Source: Pontibacter chinhatensis
GTDB lineage: Bacteria; Bacteroidota; Bacteroidia; Cytophagales; Hymenobacteraceae
Length of the DNA: 64,000 nt
Reading direction: 5' to 3'
NCBI RefSeq assembly: GCF_900113285.1
Contig: NZ_FOOT01000004.1
Span: forward strand, 248,001 to 312,000
The notes under the pieces are model-generated. The model did not search any database. It was not told the origin of the DNA and saw nothing but the letters and a program-made list of their open reading frames with translations. Positions within the stretch are counted from its first letter, which is position 1; every line of letters starts with the position of its first letter. The position numbers and the translations under genes were made by a program. Shown piece by piece: positions 9,861-18,354 of the stretch.

Positions 9861-10475
9861 TTATACTTCCTCCAGCTTTTGCTGCAGCTCCTCAAGCTCC
9901 TGTATAATCGGCTCGTATGACTGGTCGTTGTGGCGCTTGGAGTAATACAGCGATATTGCCCCTACTGAAATCATAAAAGCATTCAGCATGATATGCATTA
10001 CCAGGCGCAGTTTAATGTTTTCATTCCAGAATATGTCGAAGTATATCAGGTTGATACCCGCAAGTATAGCCACCATAAAAAATGGCGTTAGCCTCTGATT
10101 AGCTGTATTCAGATAATGGAGTTTCTTTAGTACCTGCTCCACGTATGCTTTACTGCTAAGGTTAACCTGTTTTTTCCATGGCATTGACTTAAACCAATGA
10201 AGCAGCCCCAAGGCAAAAGCAGCGCCGAGGGTAAGTCCCATGCCCACATCATACCAAATTGTGTTAGGGTTTAGCAATGGGCGAAGTATAAAAACAAAGG
10301 CAACAGCTGTCAAGCTTATTACTATAGCCACCAATAGGTTAGTACGCATTACTTTCCGCTGCAGCACTTTTACACGCACTAGTAAATCTGATTCTGCAGT
10401 TGCTCCTCCTGCTTTTGCTTCGGCAGCAGGCGCCTGCTGCGTTTGCCAGTTCTTTTGTATTTCCTCGAAGTTCAT
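9861..10475 (-). CDS. Membrane protein cotranscribed with an ECF sigma factor
   Basis: A 204-residue protein with four hydrophobic segments (near residues 45-65, 75-92, 130-150 and 157-178), a short cytoplasmic N-terminus beginning MNFEEIQKNWQTQ, and a C-terminal coiled-coil-like end (IIQELEELQQKLEEV). It overlaps the sigma factor gene by four bases. This position and topology suggest an anti-sigma or signal-sensing partner, but no zinc-binding HxxxCxxC motif is visible. The role is inferred from context only. Confidence 0.75.
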   Translation of the reverse strand: MNFEEIQKNWQTQQAPAAEAKAGGATAESDLLVRVKVLQRKVMRTNLLVAIVISLTAVAFVFILRPLLNPNTIWYDVGMGLTLGAAFALGLLHWFKSMPWKKQVNLSSKAYVEQVLKKLHYLNTANQRLTPFFMVAILAGINLIYFDIFWNENIKLRLVMHIMLNAFMISVGAISLYYSKRHNDQSYEPIIQELEELQQKLEEV

Positions 10476-11011
10476 CTTTTGTCAGCTTTGTCAAGTTCTA
10501 TTTCAGCACCTGCCTGCTGCTCCATGAGCAAGGCTAGCTTCTGTTTGACGCGGTTTATCTTCACCCCCACATGGCTCACCGTCAGTCCTAACACCTCTGC
10601 AATTTCTTTGTAAGAAACCTCTTCCAGTACCAGCGAAATAATGAGCCGGTCCTGTTTCTCGAGGCAACTGATGCAGTAGTGCAACTTCTGTAACAACACC
10701 TCCTGCTCCTGTTTATGAGCAGTTTCAGCAGAGGCATCGGGAAGTTCGCTTATGTGTTGCGGCAGCAATGGTGTATGCTTGTTCTGCTGCTTCCGGTAAA
10801 GTATAGCCGTGTTTAAGGCAATGCGGTAGAGCCAAGTACTTAGCTTCGCTTCGCCACGGAAAGTATGTAGGTGCAGCCATACTTTCACCAGCACCTCCTG
10901 GTAGAGGTCTTTGGCATCGTCAGGGTCGGCCAGGCAGGCACGGCAGATCCGGTATAGCTTATCACGGTTCTCCCGTACAATCTGCTCGAAGAATTTTTCC
11001 TTATCAGGCAT
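10472..11011 (-). CDS. ECF-type RNA polymerase sigma factor
   Basis: About 179 residues from the preferred start MPDKEKFFEQ. Region 2 shows DPDDAKDLYQEVLVKVW and GEAKLSTWLYRIALN; region 4 shows VSYKEIAEVLGLTVSHVGVKINRVKQKL. A longer in-frame start exists at 11059, but its extra residues (MRRRILFRKGN...) precede the conserved N-terminus of the family. The downstream membrane protein overlaps by four bases and may be its regulator. Target promoters are unknown. Confidence 0.9.
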   Translation of the reverse strand: MPDKEKFFEQIVRENRDKLYRICRACLADPDDAKDLYQEVLVKVWLHLHTFRGEAKLSTWLYRIALNTAILYRKQQNKHTPLLPQHISELPDASAETAHKQEQEVLLQKLHYCISCLEKQDRLIISLVLEEVSYKEIAEVLGLTVSHVGVKINRVKQKLALLMEQQAGAEIELDKADKR

Positions 11012-11114
11012 CAACAAAACCCTTAAGTTGCCCTTGCGGAAGAGTATACGCCGACGCAATTATACTTTGCTGCACGCCTGGCAGCGGCTTGAGTTCGTAG
11101 TATTCCAGTTTCAT
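11004..11114 (-). CDS. Possible 36-residue leader ORF before the sigma factor
   Basis: A short frame starting MKLEYYELKPLPGVQQSI ends in a TGA that overlaps the sigma factor start as ATGCCTGA. That spacing is typical of translational coupling, so it may be a real micro-protein or leader. It has no recognisable motif and includes two AAGTATA-family sequences, which may explain its apparent length. Low confidence. Confidence 0.25.
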   Translation of the reverse strand: MKLEYYELKPLPGVQQSIIASAYTLPQGQLKGFVDA

Positions 11115-11280
11115 GTCTAAGTTTGTTAAGGGTGATGGCTGGTTCCGGAGTCAGTGTATACTTTAGAGCAGGGATATTACCATTTATTACAGCCTGCGCC
11201 AAAATATTTTGAAACAGATATGTGTCTGCAGTTGGCAAGACGCTCGCGGGAGCTGCGAACACCGCAAGGACTACTAAAAT

Positions 11281-11314
11281 AAAAAAGGCAGCCACTCCCG
11301 CGGCTGCCTTTTTA
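11281..11314 (-). terminator. Terminator after glutaryl-CoA dehydrogenase
   Basis: Perfect stem aaaaaaggcagcc / ggctgcctttttt-like with an eight-base loop, 46 bases past the acyl-CoA dehydrogenase stop on the minus strand. A TATACTT motif overlaps its outer T-run. Confidence 0.85.
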
Positions 11315-11359
11315 TACTTAATAGCCCTCCCCTGTTTTTAGGGAGGGTTAGGAGGGATT

Positions 11360-12538
11360 CTACTTAAACGCTGGAATACCGGTGATATCCGCGCCTGTGA
11401 TCAGCAGGTGGATGTCGTGGGTGCCTTCGTAGGTAATCACGGATTCGAGGTTCATCATGTGGCGCATGATAGGATACTCGCCGGTGATGCCCATGCCGCC
11501 GTGGATCTGACGTGCCTCGCGGGCGATGTGCAGGGCCATGTCCACGCTGTTGCGCTTGGCCATGGAGATCTGCTGCGTGGTGGCTTTGCCATCGTTCATC
11601 AGCGTGCCCAGGCGCCATACCATCAGCTGGGCCTTGGTTATCTCAGTCAGCATCTCAGCCAGTTTCTTCTGCGTGAGCTGGAAGCCACCGATTGGCTTAT
11701 CGAACTGGATACGCTCCATGCTATACTTACGGGCCGACTCGTAGCAATCGATGGCAGCACCCAGGGCTCCCCAGGAGATTCCGTAGCGGGCCGAGTCGAG
11801 GCAGCCGAGCGGGCCGCGCAGGCCGTCCACGTTTGGCAGCAGGTTCTCTTTCGGCACCTTCACGTTGTCGAACACGAGCTCACCGGTGCAGCTGGCGCGC
11901 AGGCTCCACTTATTGTGGATTTCCGGCGTTGTAAAGCCTTCCATGCCGCGCTCCACGATCAGACCTTTGATGCGGCCTTCCTCGTTTTTAGCCCACACCA
12001 CAGCCACCTGGCATTCGGGTGAGTTGGAGATCCACATTTTGGAGCCGTTGAGCAGGTAATGGTCGCCCATGTCCTTGATGTTGGTCACCATGCCGCCCGG
12101 GTTGGAACCGAAGTCGGGTTCGGTCAGGCCGAAGCAGCCGAGCCATTCGCCACTAGCCAGCTTGGGCAGGTATTTCTTGCGCTGCTCCTCGGAACCATAC
12201 TTGTAGATGGGGTACATCACCAACGAGCCCTGCACCGAGGCCGTAGAGCGCATGCCGGAGTCGCCGCGCTCTATTTCCTGCATGATGATGCCGTAGCTGA
12301 TGTAGTCGAGGCCACCGCCGCCATACTCGGTCGGGATGGTCGGGCCGAAAGCGCCCACTTCCCCGAACTTCCTCACAATCTCGGACGGGAAGTGCCCGTC
12401 CTGCGCCCACTTTTCAATGTAAGGGGAAATCTCGCGCTTCACGAAGTCGCGCATGGTCTGACGGATGAGCAGGTGCTCCTCCGTCAGCAGGTCGTCAATG
12501 TTATAGTAATCAGGGGCTCCTGATGATTCGTAAGCCAT
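11360..12538 (-). CDS. gcdH: Glutaryl-CoA dehydrogenase-like acyl-CoA dehydrogenase
   Basis: A 392-residue flavoprotein of the acyl-CoA dehydrogenase fold: N-terminal helices, the beta domain (CFGLTEPDFGSNPGGM, MWISNSPECQVAVVWAK), and the C-terminal helices (GWGALGAAIDCYESA-like, QIHGGMGITGEY). The end, TYEGTHDIHLLITGADITGI, closely resembles glutaryl-CoA dehydrogenases and holds the catalytic Glu. Family enzymes oxidatively decarboxylate glutaryl-CoA to crotonyl-CoA in lysine and tryptophan breakdown. A monocistronic unit closed by a terminator. Acyl specificity is inferred. Confidence 0.88.
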   Translation of the reverse strand: MAYESSGAPDYYNIDDLLTEEHLLIRQTMRDFVKREISPYIEKWAQDGHFPSEIVRKFGEVGAFGPTIPTEYGGGGLDYISYGIIMQEIERGDSGMRSTASVQGSLVMYPIYKYGSEEQRKKYLPKLASGEWLGCFGLTEPDFGSNPGGMVTNIKDMGDHYLLNGSKMWISNSPECQVAVVWAKNEEGRIKGLIVERGMEGFTTPEIHNKWSLRASCTGELVFDNVKVPKENLLPNVDGLRGPLGCLDSARYGISWGALGAAIDCYESARKYSMERIQFDKPIGGFQLTQKKLAEMLTEITKAQLMVWRLGTLMNDGKATTQQISMAKRNSVDMALHIAREARQIHGGMGITGEYPIMRHMMNLESVITYEGTHDIHLLITGADITGIPAFK

Positions 12539-12980
12539 AGTTTTGTTTTAAGGTTAAAGCGTTAGGGTATTATGCAAAGTTAAAATTTTAAGTATAACCT
12601 GTATCAGGATTTGCAGGATTTTAGGATTGACTGGATTATCATGCTATACCGCAGGTTTGAGCGCAGCGGTAACTTGTGGTTTGGATTGATGCCGGTTTGT
12701 AACTGGTTTTCTGCGCGGGCAGAAAAGTATAGGTTGAAGGATGTATAGTTTAGGTCAAAGTATAAACCCTCGTTCCATAGCTACGGATGATGCAAGCCTT
12801 GCTTTTTCAAAGCAAAGCAAGTTGCAAACTTGCCTCATGCACAGCCACAAGTTACGCTGTCGCTAAACTTGCGGTAGGTCCTCTGTCTAATCCTGAGAAT
12901 CCATCAATCTCAAAAATCCTAGTCAAAGAAAAAGCCCCACCGAACTGGCAGGGCTCCTTCTCTGAAAGTATGGTTTTTAG
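12539..12980. other. Intergenic region with short repeat fragments
   Basis: No gene is supported. It contains a CAGGATTTGCAGGATTTTAGG-type fragment common in Bacteroidota spacers, a GCAAGCCTTGCTTTTTCAAAG fragment that recurs in altered form near 39310, and three AAGTATA motifs. A weak hairpin (agccc/gggct, about 12933-12955) may terminate the TonB receptor gene. Confidence 0.5.
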
Positions 12981-15398
12981 TTAAAACTTCACGCCCAGGG
13001 AAAGCAGGAAGTTACGGGTGGCTTGCGGGTAGTAGTAGTTGTAGTCGTAGCGGTTGCTATCGCCGGTGTACTGCTCGCTCCAGGTATAGCCGTTGGCCAC
13101 ATATTCCTTGTTAAAGAGGTTATTTACCAGCAGTGCCAGCTCCACTTCCCGCATAAACGAGGGCTTGAACGTATAGCGCAGGCGCAGGTCGGCCACCTGG
13201 TAGGCATCAATCTTACGCGCATCCGAGGCCGTGTTGTCGAGGTACTGCTTGCCTACGGTTTTGTAAAGTATAGCCGCCCGGAAGCCCCTTACCGGCTGCA
13301 CCTCCAGCTTATGCGCCGAAACCACCGCCGGCGAGAAAGAGATGTCTGTCTCCTTGTAGTTGGTTTCCACGATATCCTCCACGTTGTAGTCGGCATCATA
13401 CACATACAGGTGCTCGGTGTAGTTGCGAATCTTGTTTCGGCTGAACGTCACGTTGGAACTCAGCTCCAACACATCGTTAAAGTTGACCATACCCGCCAGT
13501 TCTACGCCTGCACGGTAGCTGTCTTTGATGTTGGTGCGCAGCGGCGAGCCTACGTCATTCAGTTGCCCGGTCAGCACGAGTTGGTTGTCGTAGTCCATGT
13601 AGTAGAGGTTGGCATCCAAAGTATAGCGCGTGGCTTGTGCATTGCCTCGCAGGCGATAACCAGCCTCCACGTTATACAGCGTTTCGGCTTTCGGGTTGGC
13701 GGCGCCTGCCTGCGTGTTCTGCGGCTTATCAGTAAAATCGGAACGGGTAGGCTCGCGGTTGCCCACGGCATAGGAGGCGTAGGCTGTCTGCCCCTCGGCT
13801 ACCTGGAAGGTAACGCCAGCTTTCGGGTTCAGGAAGCTGAAGTCCACCTCCTGCGTCACGTCGCGGTTATCATCGTCCACGCCGTCTATGCTGTAGTCGA
13901 TGGTGCGGTACTGCAGGTCTCCGAACACGCCCAGGCGCTCGGTGAGCTGGTAGTTTACCTTGGCAAAGATGTTAAAGTCCGTCTTCAGGGCCTTGTTGAA
14001 GTAGTAACGCTGCCCCAGCTCGCTGTCAGAAGCATAGCGGGCCCAGATTACCTCGCCAAAGTGGTCGCCGTCATACTTGTTCCAGGCGCCGCCCAAGGTA
14101 GCGTTCAGCTTACCGGCCACATCCGTATAGTTCAGGGCATAGGTAGCGCCGTAGAAATAGTTGTCGAGCCACTTCTGGCGAATCAGGTCGGAGCGGCTGA
14201 TGGTGGTATCGCCCAGCACGACCGGCGCAATGCCGTAGTTGGCCAGCTTCTGGTTGTTCTTATACTGCTCGTAGTAGCCGCGGCCGCGGGTAAAGTGGAA
14301 GGCACCACCCAGGTTCAGGCGCGGCAGCAGGTCTTTGGAGTAGTGCAGCTGGTAGTGGTCCTGCTGGTAGTTATCCGTCTCGTTCTCGTAGGTAAAGCCG
14401 TTGTAGGTGCGGTCGGTCTTCAGCTTCTCCTCCGGCACGCCGTCCCAGGCCTGGTAGGTTTTCTCCCTTCCCGAGAAGGTCACGAATTTGAGCATGCCCG
14501 TTTTGCCATGATAACCCGCCGCCAGGTAGTAGGATTTCAGGTCGGAGAAAGCTCGGTCGATGTAGCCATCCGAGGACACTTTGGACAAACGCCCGTCGAT
14601 GGTGAATTTATCGTTGAGCAGGCCCGAGCCAAAGGAAACCGAGTGGCGCCAGGTGTTGTAGGAGCCAAAGGAATTCACGGCCTCGGCATAAGCTTCGCGG
14701 TCCACACCGATGGTACGGATGTTCATACTTGCCCCGAAAGCGCCAGCGCCGTTGGTTGAAGTACCCACGCCGCGCTGCACCTGCACGTCCTCGATAGAAG
14801 AGGCCAGGTCGGGCATGTTCACAAAGAAAGTACCGTGGCTCTCGGAGTCATTTACCGGGATGCCGTTCACGGTCACGTTAATGCGCGTTATGTCGGAGCC
14901 CCGGATACGGATACCCGTGTAGCCCACGCCTGCGCCGGCATCAGAAGTCACCACCACCGAGGGCGTCTGCTCGAGCAGGTAAGGCAGGTCCTGGCCAAAG
15001 TTGCGCTCGGCAATCTCCTGCTTGGTTACGTTGGTAAACGTAGTGCCTGTTTTCTCGCTCGCCCGCGTGGCCGACACCACCACCTCGCCGGTTTGCAGGG
15101 CCTGCGGGCGCAGCGCCACCTGCACCGGCTCATTCTGCGGCAGGTTTATACTTGCTTGCCCCTGCTCGTAGCCAATGTAGGTTACTCTTAACGTATAAGC
15201 CCCGGCAGCAAGGCTTGGGAAAGAGAACTCTCCGCCGTTTCCGGTGGCGGTGGCCGTGTTAGACTCTACCAGTACTACTGTAGCACCGGGCAGACCTTTG
15301 CCTGTGGCGGCATCTGTTACACGCCCGTTCAGGGCATGCTGCGCCAGCAGTTGCAGTGGCAATAGCGCTACCGCCAATGCCATCAAAAAGCTTTTCAT
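12981..15398 (-). CDS. TonB-dependent receptor, predicted thiamine transporter
   Basis: About 805 residues from the preferred start MKSFLMALAVALLPLQLLAQ, which is a clean signal peptide; a longer start at 15428 would put ten residues before it. Then come a CarboxypepD_reg-like domain (residues about 20-105, NGRVTDAATGKGLPGATV), a plug (QTPSVVVTSDAGAGVGYTGIRIRGSD) and a 22-strand-type barrel ending in LSLGVKF with a terminal Phe. A TPP riboswitch lies directly upstream, so the receptor should be made when thiamine pyrophosphate is scarce. This supports thiamine or a precursor as ligand, imported through the outer membrane with TonB/ExbBD energy. Ligand identity is inferred from the riboswitch. 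Confidence 0.92.
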   Translation of the reverse strand: MKSFLMALAVALLPLQLLAQHALNGRVTDAATGKGLPGATVVLVESNTATATGNGGEFSFPSLAAGAYTLRVTYIGYEQGQASINLPQNEPVQVALRPQALQTGEVVVSATRASEKTGTTFTNVTKQEIAERNFGQDLPYLLEQTPSVVVTSDAGAGVGYTGIRIRGSDITRINVTVNGIPVNDSESHGTFFVNMPDLASSIEDVQVQRGVGTSTNGAGAFGASMNIRTIGVDREAYAEAVNSFGSYNTWRHSVSFGSGLLNDKFTIDGRLSKVSSDGYIDRAFSDLKSYYLAAGYHGKTGMLKFVTFSGREKTYQAWDGVPEEKLKTDRTYNGFTYENETDNYQQDHYQLHYSKDLLPRLNLGGAFHFTRGRGYYEQYKNNQKLANYGIAPVVLGDTTISRSDLIRQKWLDNYFYGATYALNYTDVAGKLNATLGGAWNKYDGDHFGEVIWARYASDSELGQRYYFNKALKTDFNIFAKVNYQLTERLGVFGDLQYRTIDYSIDGVDDDNRDVTQEVDFSFLNPKAGVTFQVAEGQTAYASYAVGNREPTRSDFTDKPQNTQAGAANPKAETLYNVEAGYRLRGNAQATRYTLDANLYYMDYDNQLVLTGQLNDVGSPLRTNIKDSYRAGVELAGMVNFNDVLELSSNVTFSRNKIRNYTEHLYVYDADYNVEDIVETNYKETDISFSPAVVSAHKLEVQPVRGFRAAILYKTVGKQYLDNTASDARKIDAYQVADLRLRYTFKPSFMREVELALLVNNLFNKEYVANGYTWSEQYTGDSNRYDYNYYYPQATRNFLLSLGVKF

Positions 15399-15469
15399 TT
15401 GATTGGAAAAAGAAAAATGGTGAAACATACAGGCATGCCAGGGGTAGGCATCCTGCCACTATTGTTTCC

Positions 15470-15552
15470 CGAACCTCTCCCTTCGCCGGCATTACCCGGA
15501 TCAGGTTCAATGGGTATGATCTCAGCCCGTTGTATTGGGGCACCCCTGAGTA
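15470..15552 (-). promoter_or_regulatory. TPP (THI element) riboswitch
   Basis: On the minus strand the order is AGGGGTGCCCCAATA, GGGCTGAGAT, ACCC, TGAACCTGATC and GGGTAATGCCGGCGAAGGGA. These are the conserved P1, J2/4, P4 and P3/P5 elements of the thiamine pyrophosphate aptamer. It lies in the leader of the TonB receptor, ending about 70 bases before the start codon. I do not see an obvious intrinsic terminator between them, so control may act on translation. Confidence 0.95.
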
Positions 15553-15784
15553 CAGGCAAAGGTACGGCTCTTTCTGATCTAAACCAAAAATGGGTAGTTT
15601 ATACTTTTATCCCGCCATAACACAAGCTTTACTTGCCTGCTAAATTTTGCCTCTGGCAGATAACCACTTAGCCCAAAAGTACGTTCTAAAGCATAATGAG
15701 GCACGATAGTTTTTACTGCTTATAAGTAAGACGTTTGCTGTGCAGAGAGATCAGCAGAAGTTGAAAAATAAAAAGTGAACCGCG
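15553..15784. other. Intergenic spacer between riboswitch and small membrane protein gene
   Basis: Holds one TATACTT motif at about 15601. I see nothing else of note; it must contain the promoters of both divergent units. Confidence 0.4.
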
Positions 15785-16033
15785 ATGATGATCAGCATAT
15801 TGTACACAGTAGCACTGTTAACCATACTGGCATATTATGCCTTTTCTCCACGTACTAAATTCAACCGCCCCCCATCTACTGACAACGACGATGACGGAGG
15901 CGAGCCTTTAGGTGATGACCTGCCGGACCTGGATCTTCCTCCAGGCATTTCGCTTCCTGTAAACGACTTCGAGCCGAGGTATGACATCAGGAAGATAAAC
16001 GTTCCGAAGTTTCCGGAACCATCCTTGCACTGA
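15785..16033 (+). CDS. Small single-pass membrane protein, unknown function
   Basis: An 82-residue protein with an N-terminal hydrophobic helix (ISILYTVALLTILAYYAF), followed by an acidic, Pro/Asp-rich stretch (DNDDDGGEPLGDDLPDLDLPPG) and a short basic tail. A strong hairpin terminator follows the stop by eight bases, which supports a real expressed gene. No known family recognised. Confidence 0.6.
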   Translation: MMISILYTVALLTILAYYAFSPRTKFNRPPSTDNDDDGGEPLGDDLPDLDLPPGISLPVNDFEPRYDIRKINVPKFPEPSLH

Positions 16034-16041
16034 GTCCGCTG

Positions 16042-16090
16042 CAAGCAAAAAGCCCCGCCACGTTTAGCACATGGCGGGGCTTTTTGCTTG
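16042..16090 (+). terminator. Strong intrinsic terminator
   Basis: A 19-bp perfect inverted repeat (caagcaaaaagccccgcca and its complement) with an 11-base loop, directly after the small membrane protein gene. Confidence 0.9.
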
Positions 16091-16210
16091 GGGAGTTTGG
16101 GAGTTACAGGAGTTTGGGAGTTGAGGAGTTAGAGAGTTGAGGAGTTAGAGAGTTGAGGAGTTGGGGAGTTGAGGAGTTGAGGAGTTGGGGAGTTAGAAGG
16201 TTTGGAAGTT
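16091..16210. repeat. Short tandem repeat, GGAGTTGR unit
   Basis: About 120 bases of a degenerate 8-bp unit (GGAGTTGA, GGAGTTGG, GAGTTAGA variants), non-coding. It begins right after a terminator. It is not a CRISPR array, since there are no spacers. Confidence 0.9.
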
Positions 16211-16257
16211 GCCTGACCTAGGAACGTTTCATTCTTTTTTAGTGCTTTTAATTTTTT

Positions 16258-16332
16258 GTCATTCTGTAAGAAACCTGGTGGAAGGGAGGTTAAACCTGTT
16301 CAAAACGCTACCAAGATCCTTTTAGGATGACA
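16258..16332 (+). repeat. GTCATTCT...AAGATCCTTTTAGGATGACA dispersed repeat, copy 1
   Basis: About 75 bases with inverted ends (GTCATTCT...GGATGAC). A diverged copy with the same ends lies at 44480-44553. Such elements are known as common Bacteroidota intergenic repeats; function unknown. Confidence 0.65.
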
Positions 16333-16425
16333 TAATGATGCGAATGAAACGGCACCGTACCCCGCCCCCTCATGACAGGTGAGGCAGTTAAGCACCAAGA
16401 ATCTAATAACGAATAACTAACAACC

Positions 16426-17301
16426 CTACAGCACCGTGATGGTATAGGTGCGGGCGAAGCTCTGTTCTGGAGCTAACTGATTGATGCCTTCCTTCTCGGT
16501 GATGTCGCCGCTCTCACCTACCCTGCCGGCTATGCCGCACCAGGGCTCGATGCACACGTAGCGCGGGTATTCCGGCTTGCCCCAGATACCCAGGTACGGG
16601 AAGCCTTCAAACTCCATCTCCACGCGGCGCGGGTTCTTGTGGCTGCCCAGCACCACCTTCTCCGACTGCACTTCCTTAAACACCAGCGCATCTTTGTAGA
16701 AGTAACTGCTTTTCAGCGGCAACACGCGTTCCTGCTCCATGACGGATTCTGTGTCGCCGTTCTGCAGGCCGTCCTCGCTTAGCAGGTAGCGGTGCAGCGT
16801 TTCCTCCTTTTCAAACTCAATGAAGTAGTCCTCATACTTTTCGTTGGGGTAAAGGGGCACGTTAAAGCCCGGATGAGCACCAATGGAGAAGTATAAAGCC
16901 TGACCGCCGGTATTGGCCACGTGGTAGGTAACCGAGAGTTTGTTCCACTCCAATGTATAGGCCACCAGCAGCCTAAACTCAAAGGGGTACTGCTGCAGCG
17001 TCTCTTCATCCTCCGTCAGCTGGAAAACGAGTTTGTCGTGCTGCTCCTCCACCACTTCAAACTCCTTGCGGCGGGCAAAGCCGTGGCGCTTCATATCATA
17101 CTGCTGCCCTTCGAAAGTATACTGCTGCCCCGGCAGCTCACCCACAATCGGGAAGAGGTTAGGCGCATGGCCCGTCCATACCTGCGGGTCGGCCTGCCAG
17201 ATAAACTCCAGGTTATCGTCTTTCTTGATAAAGTGGTGCAGTTCGGCGCCCAGCGTGTCGATACCCACCTTATAGTTATCGTTCTCGAGGAAGTATAGCA
17301 T
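16426..17301 (-). CDS. Aldose 1-epimerase family protein (LacX-like)
   Basis: A 291-residue galactose-mutarotase-fold protein. Diagnostic stretches are TLGAELHHFIKKDDNLEFIWQ, APNLFPIVGELPGQQY, KRHGFARRKEFEV (conserved His), and FSIGAHPGFNVPL (second conserved His). Members of this subgroup convert sugar anomers or sugar phosphates; the substrate is uncertain. Ten bases separate its start from the stop of the kinase gene, so the two are likely cotranscribed. Confidence 0.88.
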   Translation of the reverse strand: MLYFLENDNYKVGIDTLGAELHHFIKKDDNLEFIWQADPQVWTGHAPNLFPIVGELPGQQYTFEGQQYDMKRHGFARRKEFEVVEEQHDKLVFQLTEDEETLQQYPFEFRLLVAYTLEWNKLSVTYHVANTGGQALYFSIGAHPGFNVPLYPNEKYEDYFIEFEKEETLHRYLLSEDGLQNGDTESVMEQERVLPLKSSYFYKDALVFKEVQSEKVVLGSHKNPRRVEMEFEGFPYLGIWGKPEYPRYVCIEPWCGIAGRVGESGDITEKEGINQLAPEQSFARTYTITVL

Positions 17302-17311
17302 GTTCTTTTGT

Positions 17312-17836
17312 TTAACGTTGATGTTGTTGCAGGAGCTGTTCCACGTGCTGCGTGGCCTGTTGCAGGCGCTCCTGATGTTGCCCGCTTATCTCCACGAAGG
17401 GCGTTTGCAGCGCCTCCAGCTCCCGCTTGTACCAGTCGTAGAAGAACTGGCGCAGGTGCGGGTGTTCGCGCTGCGGATCGGGCTCCCAGGGCAAATCAAC
17501 GCCCATTAGCAGGCTAAGGTTATACTTTTGCTGCTGCAGTTCTTCCAGTATCCAGGCGGGGCAGTGGCCAAAGGCGTGCTCGCTCCAGATCTTAAGCACC
17601 AGCATGTCGGTATCGGCGAAAAGTATAGTATTGGCTTGCTCCTGCAGCTCGCGCTCCAGGGCCAGCTGCCCGCGGGCAATGTTTTCGATATCCTCCAAAG
17701 TATAGGGCCGGCCCAGGTTGCCAACGTAGGTGCGGGCATACTCGGGCACCCACACGGTATTGTACCGCGCCGCCAGCTGCCCGGCCAGCGTAGACTTGCC
17801 CGTAGACTCCGGTCCGGTAATGGCGATCTTGATCAT
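17312..17836 (-). CDS. NadR-type nucleotide-binding kinase (AAA_28)
   Basis: About 174 residues from start MIKIAITGPESTGKSTLAGQL, whose Walker A is GPESTGKS; a longer start at 17887 adds residues unlike the family. It matches the C-terminal ribosylnicotinamide kinase domain of NadR (VWVPEYARTYV, DIENIARGQLALE, ILFADTDMLVLKIW). In Bacteroidota such stand-alone kinases often neighbour PnuC-type transporters, and one lies 520 bases upstream. Likely role: trapping imported nicotinamide riboside by phosphorylation, but a thiamine role cannot be excluded. Confidence 0.82.
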   Translation of the reverse strand: MIKIAITGPESTGKSTLAGQLAARYNTVWVPEYARTYVGNLGRPYTLEDIENIARGQLALERELQEQANTILFADTDMLVLKIWSEHAFGHCPAWILEELQQQKYNLSLLMGVDLPWEPDPQREHPHLRQFFYDWYKRELEALQTPFVEISGQHQERLQQATQHVEQLLQQHQR

Positions 17837-17891
17837 GGGGCAAAGGTCGGGAAAAATAATGAGGTGCGGAGGTATGGCCTGTACCAAAACG

Positions 17892-17933
17892 AAAGGGTGT
17901 GGCTGTTAGAGCCGCACCCTTTTGTTAAACAGT
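17892..17933 (-). terminator. Terminator between the 58-residue gene and the kinase gene
   Basis: Near-perfect stem aaagggtgtggct / agccgcaccctttt with a five-base loop, after the 58-residue gene on the minus strand. It suggests that the kinase gene is transcribed separately, or by partial read-through. Confidence 0.75.
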
Positions 17934-17947
17934 AGATGTTCAGTTGT

Positions 17948-18124
17948 CTAGTTCTCTGAGAAGCTATAGTCGTAGAAGTTGTACACCTCCACTACTTTTG
18001 GTTTAGCATCTCCGTATTGTCGCAGAAAAACATATTTGGGGCGCTCATCCGGAGACTCATACCCCCACTTCATCCGGTTCTTAAACTTAAGTTCCTCGGG
18101 TAATTCCAGTTTACGTTGTTTCAT
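17948..18124 (-). CDS. Small hypothetical protein (58 residues)
   Basis: A short basic/aromatic protein starting MKQRKLELPEELKFKNR and ending in VYNFYDYSFSEN. It has stretches such as WGYESPDERPKYVFLRQYGD that look protein-like rather than random. ATG start, TAG stop, and a terminator immediately downstream support expression. It lies between the pnuC-like gene and the kinase gene on the same strand. No function recognised. Confidence 0.6.
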   Translation of the reverse strand: MKQRKLELPEELKFKNRMKWGYESPDERPKYVFLRQYGDAKPKVVEVYNFYDYSFSEN

Positions 18125-18354
18125 GGTGCTGCCGCGTTAGTGGTTTCACAGACTACGCCCGCACAGGGGGTCGCAGCAAAGGTTGGATATGTACTTGTAC
18201 GCTTTAATCACAAACAGGTAATTACACTGTTAAAGGATAAAGTATAACTATATAAACCACCTGCTGCCACTGCTATGTTCGCCTCCTGTTACAGTTACAA
18301 ATAGCCAGTGCACACACCATGCCAGAGCGGGTTCCGCGGCGCGGTTCTTTAGCT

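Larger units (their letters stand above)
16034..16425. other. Gene-free spacer of about 390 bases
   Basis: Contains the terminator, the GGAGTTGR tandem repeat and a GTCATTCT...AGGATGACA repeat. No gene seen. Confidence 0.7.

Noticed and set aside
11023..11295. 90-residue open frame with an N-terminal hydrophobic run, minus strand
   Set aside because: Its start lies inside the terminator hairpin of the acyl-CoA dehydrogenase gene and the rest overlaps the sigma factor leader; no family resemblance.
13023..14759. 578-residue open frame antisense to the TonB receptor
   Set aside because: Low-complexity Val/Gly/His-rich translation antisense to a clear receptor gene.
16091..16210. Possible CRISPR array
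   Set aside because: The repeats are contiguous 8-bp units with no unique spacers and no cas genes nearby.
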